64,000 nt of DNA from Solirubrobacter sp963724195 (GCA_963724195.1 CAVRTQ010000002.1:124001-188000), one strand, 5' to 3'. Counted from the first letter of the stretch, positions 39,001-48,684 are shown. The notes: generated by a model from the sequence alone, not told the origin. Numbers and translations are program-made.

Positions 39001-41586
39001 CGGAGGTCGGCACGGGCGGCCCGCCGAACGCCGAGGCGCTCGCGCTGCTGGACAACAAGAACGTCGTGCTCGACGACGTGGGCAAGGCCGACATCAAGGC
39101 CGGCCGGATCGACCCGCGCGTGATCGGCGTGCTGACCAAGCTCAGCCAGGAGCACAAGATCACGGTCTCGTGCATGTGCTCGGACCACTCGAAGTTCACC
39201 GCGGGCGGCTCGATCTCCAACCACTTCTACGGCCGCGGCCTGGACATCGCGGCCATCGACGGCGAGATCGTCGGGCCCGGCAGCCCGCTGGCGCGGGAGA
39301 TCGCGTCCGAGGTCTCGACGCTGGACCCGGACATCCGCCCGAACGAGATCGGCTCGCCGTTCGCGATCTCCGGCCCCGGCTACTTCACCGACGCGGCGCA
39401 CCAGAACCACCTGCACCTCGGCTTCAAGCAGGAGATCTCGCCGGACTGGAAGCCGCCCGCGGACGTCGCCGCGGCCCCTGCGGCCGGCGCGGTGCCCGGG
39501 CAGTTCGCCGCCGTCGCTCCCGGCACGCCGGTCGCCGCGGCCGCGGCCGTCCCCGCGGAGCCGGCGTTCGACCCGAGCGAGTCCCAGGCGTTCCTCCCGG
39601 CCGTGAAGGCCACCGCCTCCGCCTCCTCCGCCGCGGACCGCGCGCCCGACCCCCGGGACTCGCAGGCGTTCCTGCCCGCGATCGAGAAGCCCGCGGCGCC
39701 GGCCCAGGCCGCGGCCGCGGTGCCCGCGCAGCCCGCCGGCGCCCCCGCGGTCGCCGCCCCGGCGGCCGCGGTCGACGTGTCGGCCGCCGTCGCCGGCGCG
39801 CCCACCGCCTACCCGGGCGACAACGCGCCGAAGGAGCAGCTCGCCGCCTGGATGGCCGCGCCAGGCCAAGGAGCGCGGCCTCCCGCCGCAGCTGCCGATC
39901 ATGGCCGGCCTCGTCGAGTCGGGGCTGAAGAACCTCAACTTCGGCGACGCGGACTCCGTCGGCTTCTTCCAGATGCGGGTCGGGATCTGGAACCAGGGCG
40001 CCTACGCCGGCTACCCCGACAAGCCCGAGCTGCAGATGAAGTGGTTCCTCGACCAGGCCGAGGCGGTCAAGAAGCAGCGCCTGGTCGCGGGCAAGCCGGT
40101 CGACGACCCGAACTCCTTCGGCGAGTGGATCGCCGACGTGGAGCGTCCGGCCGAGCAGTACCGGGGCCGGTACCAGACCAAGCTCGCGGAGGCCAACCAG
40201 CTCCTCAACGCGCAGCCGCAGCCGCCCGCGGTCGCGGCCGCCCCGGCGCCCGTCGCCGCGCCGGTGGACCCCGCCGCGGCGGCCGCGATGGTCGGCAACG
40301 CCCAGCTCCCGGCCGACGTGGCCGCGGCCGTCCAGCAGGCCGTCGCGAGCGGCAACGGCCCGGGCCCGAAGGCGCTCGCGGCGATCACCGAGGCCTCCAA
40401 GCACATGGGCACGGACTACAAGTGGGGCGGCTCGACGCCGCAGACGGGGTTCGACTGCTCCGGGCTGATGCAGTGGTCCTACGCGCAGTCGGGGATCCAG
40501 ATCCCGCGGGTGACCTACACGCAGATCGAGGCGCCGAACGGCACCGAGATCGCCGACCGGGCCGCGCTCAAGCCCGGCGACCTCGTGTTCTTCGCCGCCA
40601 GCGGTGACGTCCACCACGTCGGCATGTTCCTGGGTGCAGACCAGTTCCTGCACGCGCCGTCCACCGGTGACGTGGTGAAGGTCTCGAGCCTGAGCGAGCC
40701 CTACTACGCCGGGCAGTTCGCGGGCGGACGGCGCTTCGACGACGCCGCGCCCGTCGCCGTCGCTGCGGCCGCGCCTGCCCAGTTCGCCGCCGCGCCGGCG
40801 GCGATCGACCCGGCCGCGGTGGCCAAGGCCCAGGCGGCCGTGGCCCGCGACGCCGCCGAGGTGCGCCGCAACGACTCGCAGCTGTTCATGGCCATCTCCC
40901 GCGCCGAGGCGAGCAAGGAGCGCGAGGCCGACCGCAACGCATCCGCCATGTTCTTGAAGGCGGTCGACCCGTCCCAGGCCCGCCGTCGCGAGTTCGCCGG
41001 CGAACCGGCGGCGGCCGCGGCCGCGACGCCTGCGGTCCCGCCCGTCGCCGCGGCCCCGCCGGCGGCCGGGGCGCCCGCCGCCGCGCCGCCGGTCGCTCCG
41101 GCCCAGCCGGTGGCGGCGCCGGCCCAGTCCGCGGGCGTCGCGGCCGCCTCGATCGACCCCACGAACGCCGCGAGCGACTACCCGGGTGACAACGCGTCGC
41201 AGGAGCAGCTCGCGAAGTGGCTCGCCAAGCAGGCCGAGGCCGCCGGGCTCCCGCCCGAGCTGCCGGTGATGGCCGCGCTCGTCGAGTCCGGCGTCAAGAA
41301 CCTCAACTTCGGCGACGCCGACAGCGTCGGCTTCTTCCAGATGCGCGTCGGCATCTGGAACCAGGGCGCCTACAAGGGCTATCCCGAGAAGCCCGAGCTG
41401 CAGGCGAAGTGGTTCATCGACACCGCGCTGGCCGTCAAGCGCAAGGCGATCGCGGGCGGGAACGCCGACTTCGGCAAGGACCCGGCGAAGTGGGGCGAGT
41501 GGATCGCCGACACCGAGCGCCCCGCCGAGCAGTACCGCGGCCGCTACCAGCTGCGGCTGGACGAGGCGCGCAAGCTCCTCGCGTAG
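36048..41586 (+). CDS. Giant multidomain peptidoglycan hydrolase with leader-like N-terminus (several frameshifts)
   Basis: About 1845 residues, no signal peptide. Order by base: Nif11/NHLP-leader-like segment (36048-36380; LLADPSFRARFRRDPAGACR); Ala/Pro linkers; degenerate M15-like domain (37260-37610); linker with SQAFLPA motifs; lysozyme-like domain 1 (37955-38360; ALVESGMKNLN, DSVGFFQMRV); CHAP (38440-38910; NPWCASFITW); M15-like domain 2 (39020-39440; SNHFYGRGLDIA, HQNHLHLGF); linker; lysozyme-like 2 (39790-40200); NlpC/P60 (40370-40730; FDCSGLMQW, HHVGMFLG); lysozyme-like 3 (41165-41583). It would cut both glycan strands and peptides. Frame changes near 36692, 36815, 37090, 37605, 38797, 38960 and 39863. 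Lack of a Sec signal beside a CIS suggests delivery by, or release together with, the particle. Confidence 0.82.
37260..40200 (+). repeat. Internal duplication of an M15-like/linker/lysozyme-like block
   Basis: The order M15-like, SQAFLPA linker, lysozyme-like occurs at 37260-38360 and again at 39020-40200, with CHAP between. A third lysozyme-like copy lies at 41165-41583. The copies are easily aligned by eye at protein level. Confidence 0.85.
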
Positions 41587-41674
41587 GCCGAGGCCGTAGG
41601 CGGCTCGACCCGGTTCATCGCGCGCTTCTCCGCCGGTGACCTCGAGCAGCCACCGGCGGTCTGCTCGCTGAAGC

Positions 41675-44550
41675 TCAGCCCTCGCCGCCGCCGGAGAGGC
41701 CGCTCGTCGCCGCTCGCCGCCGTCTCCGCCGCCGCGGCTGTCTTCTGCGGCGCCGGGGTGGTCTGCCGCGGCGTCGGCGGTGTTGGTCGGCGGCGTCGAC
41801 TTGTTCGGCTGCGGGCGTCGACGTCGCTCGACCGGCGTCGCGTTGCTGCGCGGAGCCGGCGGCGCTCGGCGTGACGAGCTCGACTTCTTGGCCTTCTTCG
41901 GGTCCCGCTTGAGCGTCGGGAGCTTCGGGACCGAGCCGGCGCGCTCGGCGACCGCGGACGGGATCTCGTAGCCCGCGTCGCCCAGGCTCGCCATGGCCGC
42001 GTCGATGTCCTTGCCGCCGGCGGTGGCCGCGGCACCCTGCTTCTTGTAGCCGGCGCGGTCCTTCGCACGCCCCTCGGACGCGGCCTTCTTGTACGCGTTG
42101 CCGACGGACTTGAAGGACGCTGCGAGCTCGGCCTTCGTGGCCGCGTCGGCCGGGCTGACGTCGAGCTTGCCGAGCGAGGTCGCCGCCGCGGCGTACGCGC
42201 GGCCGAGCCGGCTCGTCGCGTCGACCTGCGTCGTGCGCTTGCCCGCGTTGTTGAGGTCGCGCGCGGCGGACTTCTCGGACTTGTCGAGGCGGCCGAGGAT
42301 CTTCTCGACGCGCGTCTGGTAGCTCTCGCTCGGGCCGACGCCGAACGCCTTGCCGTCGGTGATCTTCAGGGACGCGGCGATCGTGTCGCACGTCTTGCCC
42401 TCGGCGATGCACGCGAGCGTCGCGACGCCCTTGTCCGTCGGGACGGCGAAGACGTCGCCCTTCTGCGAGCCGATCGGCAGGGCCGCGTACTTGGCGGCCT
42501 GCAGGTCGCCCGAGAGGTCGACGATCTCCTTGGTCGGCGTCGTGTCGCCGCGCAGGTCGTCCGCCAGCAGCGTCGGGTTGGCGGCGGTCTCGTCGGCGTA
42601 GCCGAACACGATCGTGCCGCCGTTCGCGCCGCCCATGGTCACGGCGTTGGCATCGAAGCCGGGGATCTCGGCCGCCGCGCCCTCGGACCAACCGGCCGGC
42701 ACGGACAGGCCGATGCCGTTCGCGGACGCGGGCACGGTGGCCTGCTGGGTCGCGGCGGGCGTCGCCGTGGTGGTCGCGACCGGCTCGATGGGATCGTCAC
42801 CGCCGCCGCTGAGGGCGATCGCGGCGATCACGCCGACGGTGGCCACGCCGCCGACCACGGCGGCGGGCACGACCCAGCCCGGGCGGCCGGAGCTACCGGA
42901 CTTCTGGCGCGGCGCCTTCGGCGGCGCCGGAGGCGGCGGCGCCGTGGACGGCATCATCGTGTCGGCGACGCCGGCGGGCAGGCGCTCGACACCCGGTGCG
43001 GCGGTGGCCGGCGCCGCGGCAGCCGCCGCGCCCGCGAGCCCGGCGGCACCGGCCGCCGCGGCCTTCTGCTTGTGCTGCTTCTCTTCCTTGGCGGGCGCCG
43101 GGGGCGCCGGCGGCGCCGCGTTGACCGGCGGCGCGGCCTTCACGGACGGCGGCGTCACGGCGGCCGGAGGCGCGGCGTCGACGGGCTGCGGCGACGGCGG
43201 CTGGTTCGTCGGCGGCCGCGACGGCGGCGGCGCGATGTAGGTCTCGAACCCCTCCTCCGGCGGCGCGACGTCCGCCGGCGGCGGCGTGAAGCCCTGCGGC
43301 GGAGGACCGTTCACACCCGGCTGCGGCAGCAACACGTCGCTCGGCGGGGCCGGAGCGGGCGCGCTGAAGGTCACGAAGCCGGTGGTGCCCGTCGGCTCCT
43401 CGTCGACCGGCAGCGGCGCCGCGGGCGGGGTCGGGGCCGGGATGGCCTGCGAGGGCATCGGCGTCGGCGGCCCGACGATCGGCTCGGGGATCGACGGGGT
43501 GGCCTCCGACGGGGGCGGCGTCCACATCGGCGGCGCGGCGGACGAGCCGCCGGTGTCGACCGGGGCGCCCCAGGCGAACGACTTGAACTCCTCGGAGGCC
43601 TCGCCGCCGTTGACGCTCGTGCCCTGGAACGGGGCCGGGGTGAGCGGCTTGGCGCCCCCGCCGTTCGTGTCCTCGGTGCGACGCTCGACCAGGCGCGCCT
43701 CGCGGCGCCAGCGCGGGCCGAGCAGGCTGATCAGGATCTCTTCGAAGTCGTCCCACGCGTCCTGCGCGTTCTGGGTGCGGCCCTCGGGCTCCTTGACGAG
43801 CAGGCGCTCGACCCAGTCCGAGATGCGCTGGTCGACCTCGGGGCGGATCGACTTCACCGGCGCGATCGGCTCGTTGACGTGGCGCAGCAGGATCGCCATC
43901 GGCGCGTCGGAGTCGTGGAACGGGACGTTGCCCGTGAACAGCTCGAACGCCATGCAGCCGACCGAGTACAGATCGGTCCACGGACCGATGTCCTGCGCCA
44001 TCGCCTGCTCGGGCGCCATGTACGTCGGCGTGCCGACGGTCGTCCCGGTGGCGGTCAGGAACGCGCCGGTCTGCATCCGGGTGGTCGCCTTGGCGATGCC
44101 GAAGTCGGCGATCTTCACGCGCCCATCGGCCGTGACCATGAGGTTCTCGGGCTTGAGGTCGCGGTGCACGATCTCGTTCGCCTCGGCGTGGGTGAGCCCG
44201 GCGAGCAGGCCTTCGAGCACGCCGCCGATCTGCGCCATCGTCAGCCGGCCGACATACGGGCGCAGCGAACCGCGCTCGACGTACTCCATCGCGATGTACG
44301 GTGTGCCCTCGTGCTCGAAGTAGTCGTGAACCGTGACCACGTTCGGATGAGACAGCGAACCGGCCACGCGGGACTCGCGCAGGAAGCGCTGGGCGAAGGA
44401 CGGATCGGACGCGTGGAACGCGCCCAGTTCCTTCAAAGCCACGAAGCGATCGAGGTCGGTCTGCCGTGCGAGGTACACCATCGCCATGCCGCCACGACCG
44501 ACCTCACGAAGGATCTCGTAGCGGCCCACCGTCTTCATGACCTCAGGCAT
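41675..44550 (-). CDS. Transmembrane Ser/Thr protein kinase (PknB-like)
   Basis: About 957 residues. The kinase domain (first 270) is complete: VGRGGMAMV, VALKE, IVHRDLKPEN, IADFGIAK, YMAPEQ, and the HSD-type substrate region. A long Pro/Ala-rich linker leads to one transmembrane helix (WVVPAAVVGGVATVGVIAAIAL) and an outer domain of about 350 residues without PASTA repeats, containing two Cys (LACIAEGKTCD) that may pair. ATG 44550 chosen; ATG 44538 is also possible. The C-terminal 60 residues are frameshifted, and the most likely stop is at 41675. The gene converges on the giant hydrolase and diverges from a LuxR-type regulator. Probable partners are the FHA protein and CIS proteins. Confidence 0.85.
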
Positions 44551-44566
44551 CCCTGCAATCCCCTGT

Positions 44567-44596
44567 TTGACCGTATTGCGGCACCGGTCGTAGTAT
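44567..44596 (+). promoter_or_regulatory. Candidate promoter for the LuxR-type regulator
   Basis: TTGACC and TAGTAT separated by 18 bases in the 82-base divergent region. On the opposite strand TTGCCG and GATACT with a 17-base spacer overlap it and could serve the kinase gene. Confidence 0.45.
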
Positions 44597-44632
44597 CGCC
44601 AGGGAATTGACAGACGGCAACCACCCACAAGG

Positions 44633-45265
44633 GTGAAACTCTTCGTCCTCGACACCCATACGATCTACCGGCGGGGGCTGGTGGCGTGTCTGGACCTACT
44701 CGACGACGTCGAGGCGGTCGCAGGCGCCGAATCCGTCCGTGACGCATGGGAGCACCCGGCGCTCTTCGAGGCCGACATCGTGCTCCTCGACCCTGCGCTG
44801 CCCGGCGGTAGCGACTTCCTCCCCGCGGTCCGGGAGGCGACCGGCGCACGCGTCATCGTCTGCTCCTCCGACGGCGGCCAGGAGGCGGTCGTCGGCGCGC
44901 TGCAGGCCGGTGCAGTGGGCTATCTGCGCAAGGACGAGCTGACGCCGGACACGCTGGCCTCGGCCGTCACAGCGGCCGCCAACGGCACCGGTGTGGTCAC
45001 CCCGGACCTGCTCGAGCACCTGCTCGCGAACCACCAGAGCAACGTCGAAGCGGCCGCGTCGCGGCCCGTCGCGGCCAAGCTCACCGACCGCGAGCAACAG
45101 GTCCTGTCGCTGATCGCGGCGGGCCATCCGACGCGCGAGGTCGCGCAGGAACTGTGCTACTCCGAACGCACCGTGAAGAACGTCCTGCACGATGTCGTGA
45201 CGAAGCTGAACGCGCGTTCGCGCTCGCAAGCCGTCGCGTTCGCGGTGCGCGAGGGCCTCATCTGA
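44633..45265 (+). CDS. NarL/LuxR-family response regulator
   Basis: 210 residues from GTG 44633. The receiver domain has the acceptor Asp (DIVLLDPAL) and conserved Lys (YLRKDEL) but only one residue of the usual acidic pair (FVLDTHTIYR). The C-terminal LuxR helix-turn-helix is complete (LTDREQQVLSLIAAG, EVAQELCYSERTVKNVLHDVVTKL in pieces). No histidine kinase lies in the window. Divergent from the Ser/Thr kinase and 7 bases before the ArsA-like gene, so it may control either or the injection cluster. Confidence 0.88.
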   Translation: MKLFVLDTHTIYRRGLVACLDLLDDVEAVAGAESVRDAWEHPALFEADIVLLDPALPGGSDFLPAVREATGARVIVCSSDGGQEAVVGALQAGAVGYLRKDELTPDTLASAVTAAANGTGVVTPDLLEHLLANHQSNVEAAASRPVAAKLTDREQQVLSLIAAGHPTREVAQELCYSERTVKNVLHDVVTKLNARSRSQAVAFAVREGLI

Positions 45266-45272
45266 CGTCCGC

Positions 45273-46334
45273 ATGCTGACGTCCCTCGAGCCCTTGCTCG
45301 AGGGCAAGCGGATGGTCATCTGCGCCGGCTCCGGAGGCGTGGGCAAGACCACCACCGCCGCGGCGGTCGCGCTCGGGCTCGCCGAGCGGGGCCTGAAGGT
45401 CGCCGTGGTGACGATCGACCCGGCCCGGCGGCTGGCGACGGCGCTCGGGCTCGACACGCTCGGCAACGAGCCGCACCGGGTGCCCGTGGAGGCCGAGGGC
45501 GAGCTGTGGGCGATGATGCTCGACGCCAAGCGCACGTTCGACGAGCTGATCGAGCGGCTCGCGCCGGACGAGCGCACGCGCGACGAGGTGTTCGAGAACC
45601 GGATCTACCAGCAGCTCTCGACCGCCGTGGCCGGGTCGCAGGAGTTCACGGCGATCGCGAAGCTCTACGAGCTCGATCAATCCGGCGCCTTCGACGTGCT
45701 GGTGCTGGACACGCCGCCGGCGCGCAACGCGCTGGACTTCCTCGACGCGCCCGGGCGGCTCACGCGCTTCTTCCAGGGCCGCGCGATCCGCATCTTCCTC
45801 AAGCCCGCCGGGCTGCTCGGGCGCGGCACCGGGCTCGTGTTCAAGGCGATGCAGAAGGTCACCGGGGTCGATCTGTTGCGTGACCTGTCCGGCTTCTTCC
45901 GCGCGCTGGGCGGGATGATCGACGGCTTCACCGAGCGGGCGCGGGCGGTCGGCGCGCTGCTCGAGGACCCGGCGACGACGTTCCTGATCGTGACGGCGCC
46001 GCGCCACGATCCGGTGGAGGAGGCGATCTTCTTCCACCGCAAGCTGCGCGAGGCGGGGATGCCGTTCGGCGGCCTGGTCGTCAATCGCGTGCATCAGCCG
46101 CCCGACGACTCGCTGCCCGACCCGGTGGCCGCGGAGCTCGGGCCGGCGTTGGCCGAGCGCGTGAGCGCGGCCGCGGCGCAGCTCGGCGCGCTGGCCTCCC
46201 GGGACGCGAGCAACGTGGCGCGCCTGCGCGCGGCGCTCGACGACCCGCCGACGCTCGTGGTGCCGGAGCTCGAAGACGACGTGCACGATCTCGATGGCCT
46301 CGCGGCGGTCCGCGCGCACCTCTTCACAGCCTGA
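45273..46334 (+). CDS. ArsA/GET3-like ATPase
   Basis: 353 residues, one ArsA ATPase domain: P-loop AGSGGVGKTTTAAA, switch I TIDPARRLA, switch II DTPPARNALDFLDAPGRL. The double-domain form and the Cys ligands of arsenite pumps are missing, and no arsenic genes are nearby. Actinobacterial paralogues of this size are of uncertain role and often come in pairs next to WhiB or penicillin-binding genes. The eukaryotic relative Get3 handles tail-anchored membrane proteins; a similar client role is possible but unproven. 3' end overlaps the next gene by 41 bases. Confidence 0.88.
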   Translation: MLTSLEPLLEGKRMVICAGSGGVGKTTTAAAVALGLAERGLKVAVVTIDPARRLATALGLDTLGNEPHRVPVEAEGELWAMMLDAKRTFDELIERLAPDERTRDEVFENRIYQQLSTAVAGSQEFTAIAKLYELDQSGAFDVLVLDTPPARNALDFLDAPGRLTRFFQGRAIRIFLKPAGLLGRGTGLVFKAMQKVTGVDLLRDLSGFFRALGGMIDGFTERARAVGALLEDPATTFLIVTAPRHDPVEEAIFFHRKLREAGMPFGGLVVNRVHQPPDDSLPDPVAAELGPALAERVSAAAAQLGALASRDASNVARLRAALDDPPTLVVPELEDDVHDLDGLAAVRAHLFTA

Positions 46335-47043
46335 GCCGCTCATCCGCTTCGTGCGGGTGCGCGAGCGAGGCTCCGGGTGGCCGTGGACGATCCCCGCGCT
46401 CGCCGCGCTCGAGGAGTTGCCGCTGGCGCCGGGCGTGACGTTCCTCGTCGGCGAGAACGGGAGCGGGAAGTCCACGCTGATCGAAGGGATCGCCGTCGCG
46501 GCGGGGTTCGCGCCCGAGGGCGGGTCGTTGCAGTTCGGCGCGCAGACGCGCGCGGAGGCGCCGCCGCTGGCGGACGCGTTGCTGCTCGTGCGCGGCGCGC
46601 GCCGGCCGCGCGACGGCTTCTTCCTGCGGGCCGAGACGTTCTTCAACGTGATGACCGCGATCGACGGGTATGGCGCGCAGGACTCGTACGGCGGTGTCTC
46701 CCTGCACGAGCGCTCGCACGGCGAGGGCTTCCTGGACCTGGTGGTCCATCGCTTCCGCGAAGGCGGGCTGTTCGTGCTCGACGAGCCCGAGGCCGCCCTC
46801 TCACCGCAGGGCCTCTTCTCGCTGATGCGGCGGCTCCACGACCTCGTGCGGGCCGGCTCCCAGTTCGTGATCGCGACGCACTCGCCGATCCTGCTGGCCT
46901 TTCCCGGCGCGCTGATCTACGAGTTGCGCGAGGACGGGCCTACCGAGACGGCCTACGAGGACACCGACCACTTCCAGATGACGCGCGCCTTCATCGAGGC
47001 GCCGGACCGCTTCCTACGCCGGCTGTTCGAGGACGACCCGTAG
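46294..47043 (+). CDS. ABC-type ATPase (AAA family, RecF/SMC-like head)
   Basis: 249 residues. Walker A GENGSGKST near residue 55, Walker B FVLDEPEAALSPQG and the switch His ATHSPIL define a soluble ABC-class ATPase of the kind annotated as an AAA family ATPase. There is no membrane partner. It may sense DNA ends or act in defence or repair; sequence does not decide. Start ATG 46294 lies in the ArsA-like gene; a later start is possible since the first 15 residues are basic and unconserved-looking. Stop overlaps the convergent gene by 30 bases. Confidence 0.8.
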   Translation: MASRRSARTSSQPEPLIRFVRVRERGSGWPWTIPALAALEELPLAPGVTFLVGENGSGKSTLIEGIAVAAGFAPEGGSLQFGAQTRAEAPPLADALLLVRGARRPRDGFFLRAETFFNVMTAIDGYGAQDSYGGVSLHERSHGEGFLDLVVHRFREGGLFVLDEPEAALSPQGLFSLMRRLHDLVRAGSQFVIATHSPILLAFPGALIYELREDGPTETAYEDTDHFQMTRAFIEAPDRFLRRLFEDDP

Positions 47044-48234
47044 CTCGTCGGCGACCTTGCGCAGCGCGGGGTCGAGGTGGCCGCAGAGCACGTCACGCAG
47101 CACCGCCCGCAGGCAGCCGCCGAGTTCGGACACGAGCGCCTCGACCTCCGGCGACGACTTGACGAAGCCGACCACGGCGGCGCGCTCGAGCGAGATCGCC
47201 TCGCGCACGCGGGCCTCCAGCGCGGGCCGGTCCGGCAGCTCGGCGCAGATCGCGGCGAGCCGCTCCGCGACGCCCTCGTAGCCGTGGTCGCCACGGTCGG
47301 CGAACAGCGCCTTCGCGGCCAGCAGCCAGTCCGTCAGCGCCTCGAGCGCGCTCCCGCGCTCACAGCCGAGCTCGAACCGCCGCAGCGCCCACGCCAGCTC
47401 TCCGGACCGCGGTGTGCGGCGGGTGACGAGGCCGCAGAACGCGCGCAGCGGGTCCTCCTCCTCGGAGCTCAGCAGGCAGTCCTCGTTCGGGCGCCGGATG
47501 CCGGTGCCGAGCGGGATGGCCATCCACGTCGAGCCGTCCGTGCGGGCATGGGCCGCCGGGCCGAGCGCGGGCTCGGCGTCGTCCCACAGGCGCAGCGCGG
47601 TCTGCAGGCGCCGCAGCCGCTTGCCCGCCTGCTCCAGCGCGCGGCCGTCCTTGGACTCGAGCGCGAGCACGGCGACCGTCGCGTGCGGATCGTCCGGCAG
47701 GCCGTGGGGCGCATCGGCGAGCGTCGTGGCCCGGGCGAGGCTCAGCCCGTCCCCGAGCGACACCTCGTCGGACTCGATCACGAGGCCCTCGACGGGCGTG
47801 ATCACGACGCTCAGCGCGCAGCCGTCGTACGCGATCTCCTCCAGCTCGGCGTACGCGGCCGCGAAGCGCGACTCGTCGAACACGAAGTCGGTGACGTCCT
47901 CCCAGACCGCACCGAGGAACGCCTGCAGCGCGGCGTCGGGCAGCTCGTGCGCGGGCGCCCGGCGACCCCGCGTGGCCAGGTAGGCCGGCAGGTCGGGCAG
48001 CGCCGCGAGGCCCTTCGCGGCCGGCAGGTAGCTCGGCAGCCGGATCAGCATCCCGGCGCGCTGGCCGATGAACTGGCCGGTCAGCGGGCGGTAGCAGTAC
48101 AACGGGGCGCTGCGCGTCGGCGTGGCGTCGAGCTCGTACGGGATCTCCGCGCCGCCCGCCACCTCCTCCGCAAGCTGCCAGGCCGCCTCCTGGACGAAGG
48201 CGGCAAGTGAGTCGTGCAGCGCCCGGTTGTGCAT
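47014..48234 (-). CDS. Conserved-looking protein of unknown function
   Basis: 406 residues, no signal peptide or membrane segment, intact frame. The N-terminal half is mixed alpha/beta (SAPLYCYRPLTGQFIGQRAGML), the C-terminal half mainly helical (LAWALRRFELGCERGSALEALTDWLLAAKALFAD in pieces). The latter resembles the HEPN-like helical part of proteins that group repeated small ORFans, but no catalytic motif can be picked out. Not recognised. It is flanked by an ABC-type ATPase gene (convergent) and HxlR (same strand, downstream). Confidence 0.6.
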   Translation of the reverse strand: MHNRALHDSLAAFVQEAAWQLAEEVAGGAEIPYELDATPTRSAPLYCYRPLTGQFIGQRAGMLIRLPSYLPAAKGLAALPDLPAYLATRGRRAPAHELPDAALQAFLGAVWEDVTDFVFDESRFAAAYAELEEIAYDGCALSVVITPVEGLVIESDEVSLGDGLSLARATTLADAPHGLPDDPHATVAVLALESKDGRALEQAGKRLRRLQTALRLWDDAEPALGPAAHARTDGSTWMAIPLGTGIRRPNEDCLLSSEEEDPLRAFCGLVTRRTPRSGELAWALRRFELGCERGSALEALTDWLLAAKALFADRGDHGYEGVAERLAAICAELPDRPALEARVREAISLERAAVVGFVKSSPEVEALVSELGGCLRAVLRDVLCGHLDPALRKVADELRVVLEQPA

Positions 48235-48327
48235 GGGGCGCCGATTCGCCGCAGGCTCACGCCCTCCTGCCAGAGCAGGAGGGATTGCATCAATTGCCTC
48301 GGACGGAACGCTTAGGCGGCGACGACG

Positions 48328-48669
48328 TCAGGCCGACTCGGGCGCTTCCGCGCACGAGCCTTCCGCGCCGAGCCAATCGCTGCCGTAGACCCGCATGGAG
48401 TCGATGATCGGCACGAGGGCCATCCCCTTCTCCGTCAACGCGTACTCGACGCGCGGGGGCACCTCGGGGTAGGTCGTCCGGTGCAGGATGCCCTCCTCTT
48501 CGAGCGCGCGCAGGCGCAGGGAGAGGGTCCGCGGCGAGATCCCGCCGAGGGAGCGCTCGAGCTCACAGAAGCGCGAGCGGCCCTCGGACAGATCCCGGAC
48601 GATCAGCAGCGTCCACTTCCCGCAGACGATCTCGGCGGTGCGGCAGACTGGACAGTCAGGATCAGGCAT
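48328..48669 (-). CDS. HxlR-family winged-helix regulator
   Basis: 113 residues. Typical HxlR sequence: CPVCRTAEIVCGKWTLLIVRDL, RFCELERSLGGISPRTLSLRLRALEEEGIL (in pieces), PPRVEYALTEKG. Three Cys in the first 20 residues and one in RFCE could allow redox or aldehyde sensing, as in HypR/YodB-type members. ATG 48669 follows a TAGACT element by 9 bases, and a dyad ACTTCA-N5-TGAAGT lies just upstream, a likely self-operator. Target genes other than itself are unclear. Confidence 0.9.
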   Translation of the reverse strand: MPDPDCPVCRTAEIVCGKWTLLIVRDLSEGRSRFCELERSLGGISPRTLSLRLRALEEEGILHRTTYPEVPPRVEYALTEKGMALVPIIDSMRVYGSDWLGAEGSCAEAPESA

Positions 48670-48678
48670 GCACAGCCC

Positions 48679-48684
48679 AGTCTA
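48679..48684 (-). promoter_or_regulatory. Candidate -10 element (TAGACT) of the HxlR gene
   Basis: TAGACT on the minus strand, 9 bases before the ATG at 48669. Confidence 0.45.

Noticed and set aside
34617..39938. Long minus-strand frames opposite the FHA-M50 and hydrolase genes
   Set aside because: Low-complexity Arg/Gly/Ala products with no motif; they are shadows of the plus-strand domains.
9730..44550. Type VI secretion system, because of VgrG-like spike, FHA and kinase
   Set aside because: There is no TssJLM membrane complex, TssBC sheath pair, Hcp or ClpV. The sheath is the one-chain phage-tail type.
45273..46334. Arsenite efflux ATPase ArsA
   Set aside because: Single-domain form, no Cys metal site seen and no arsB, arsD or arsR nearby.
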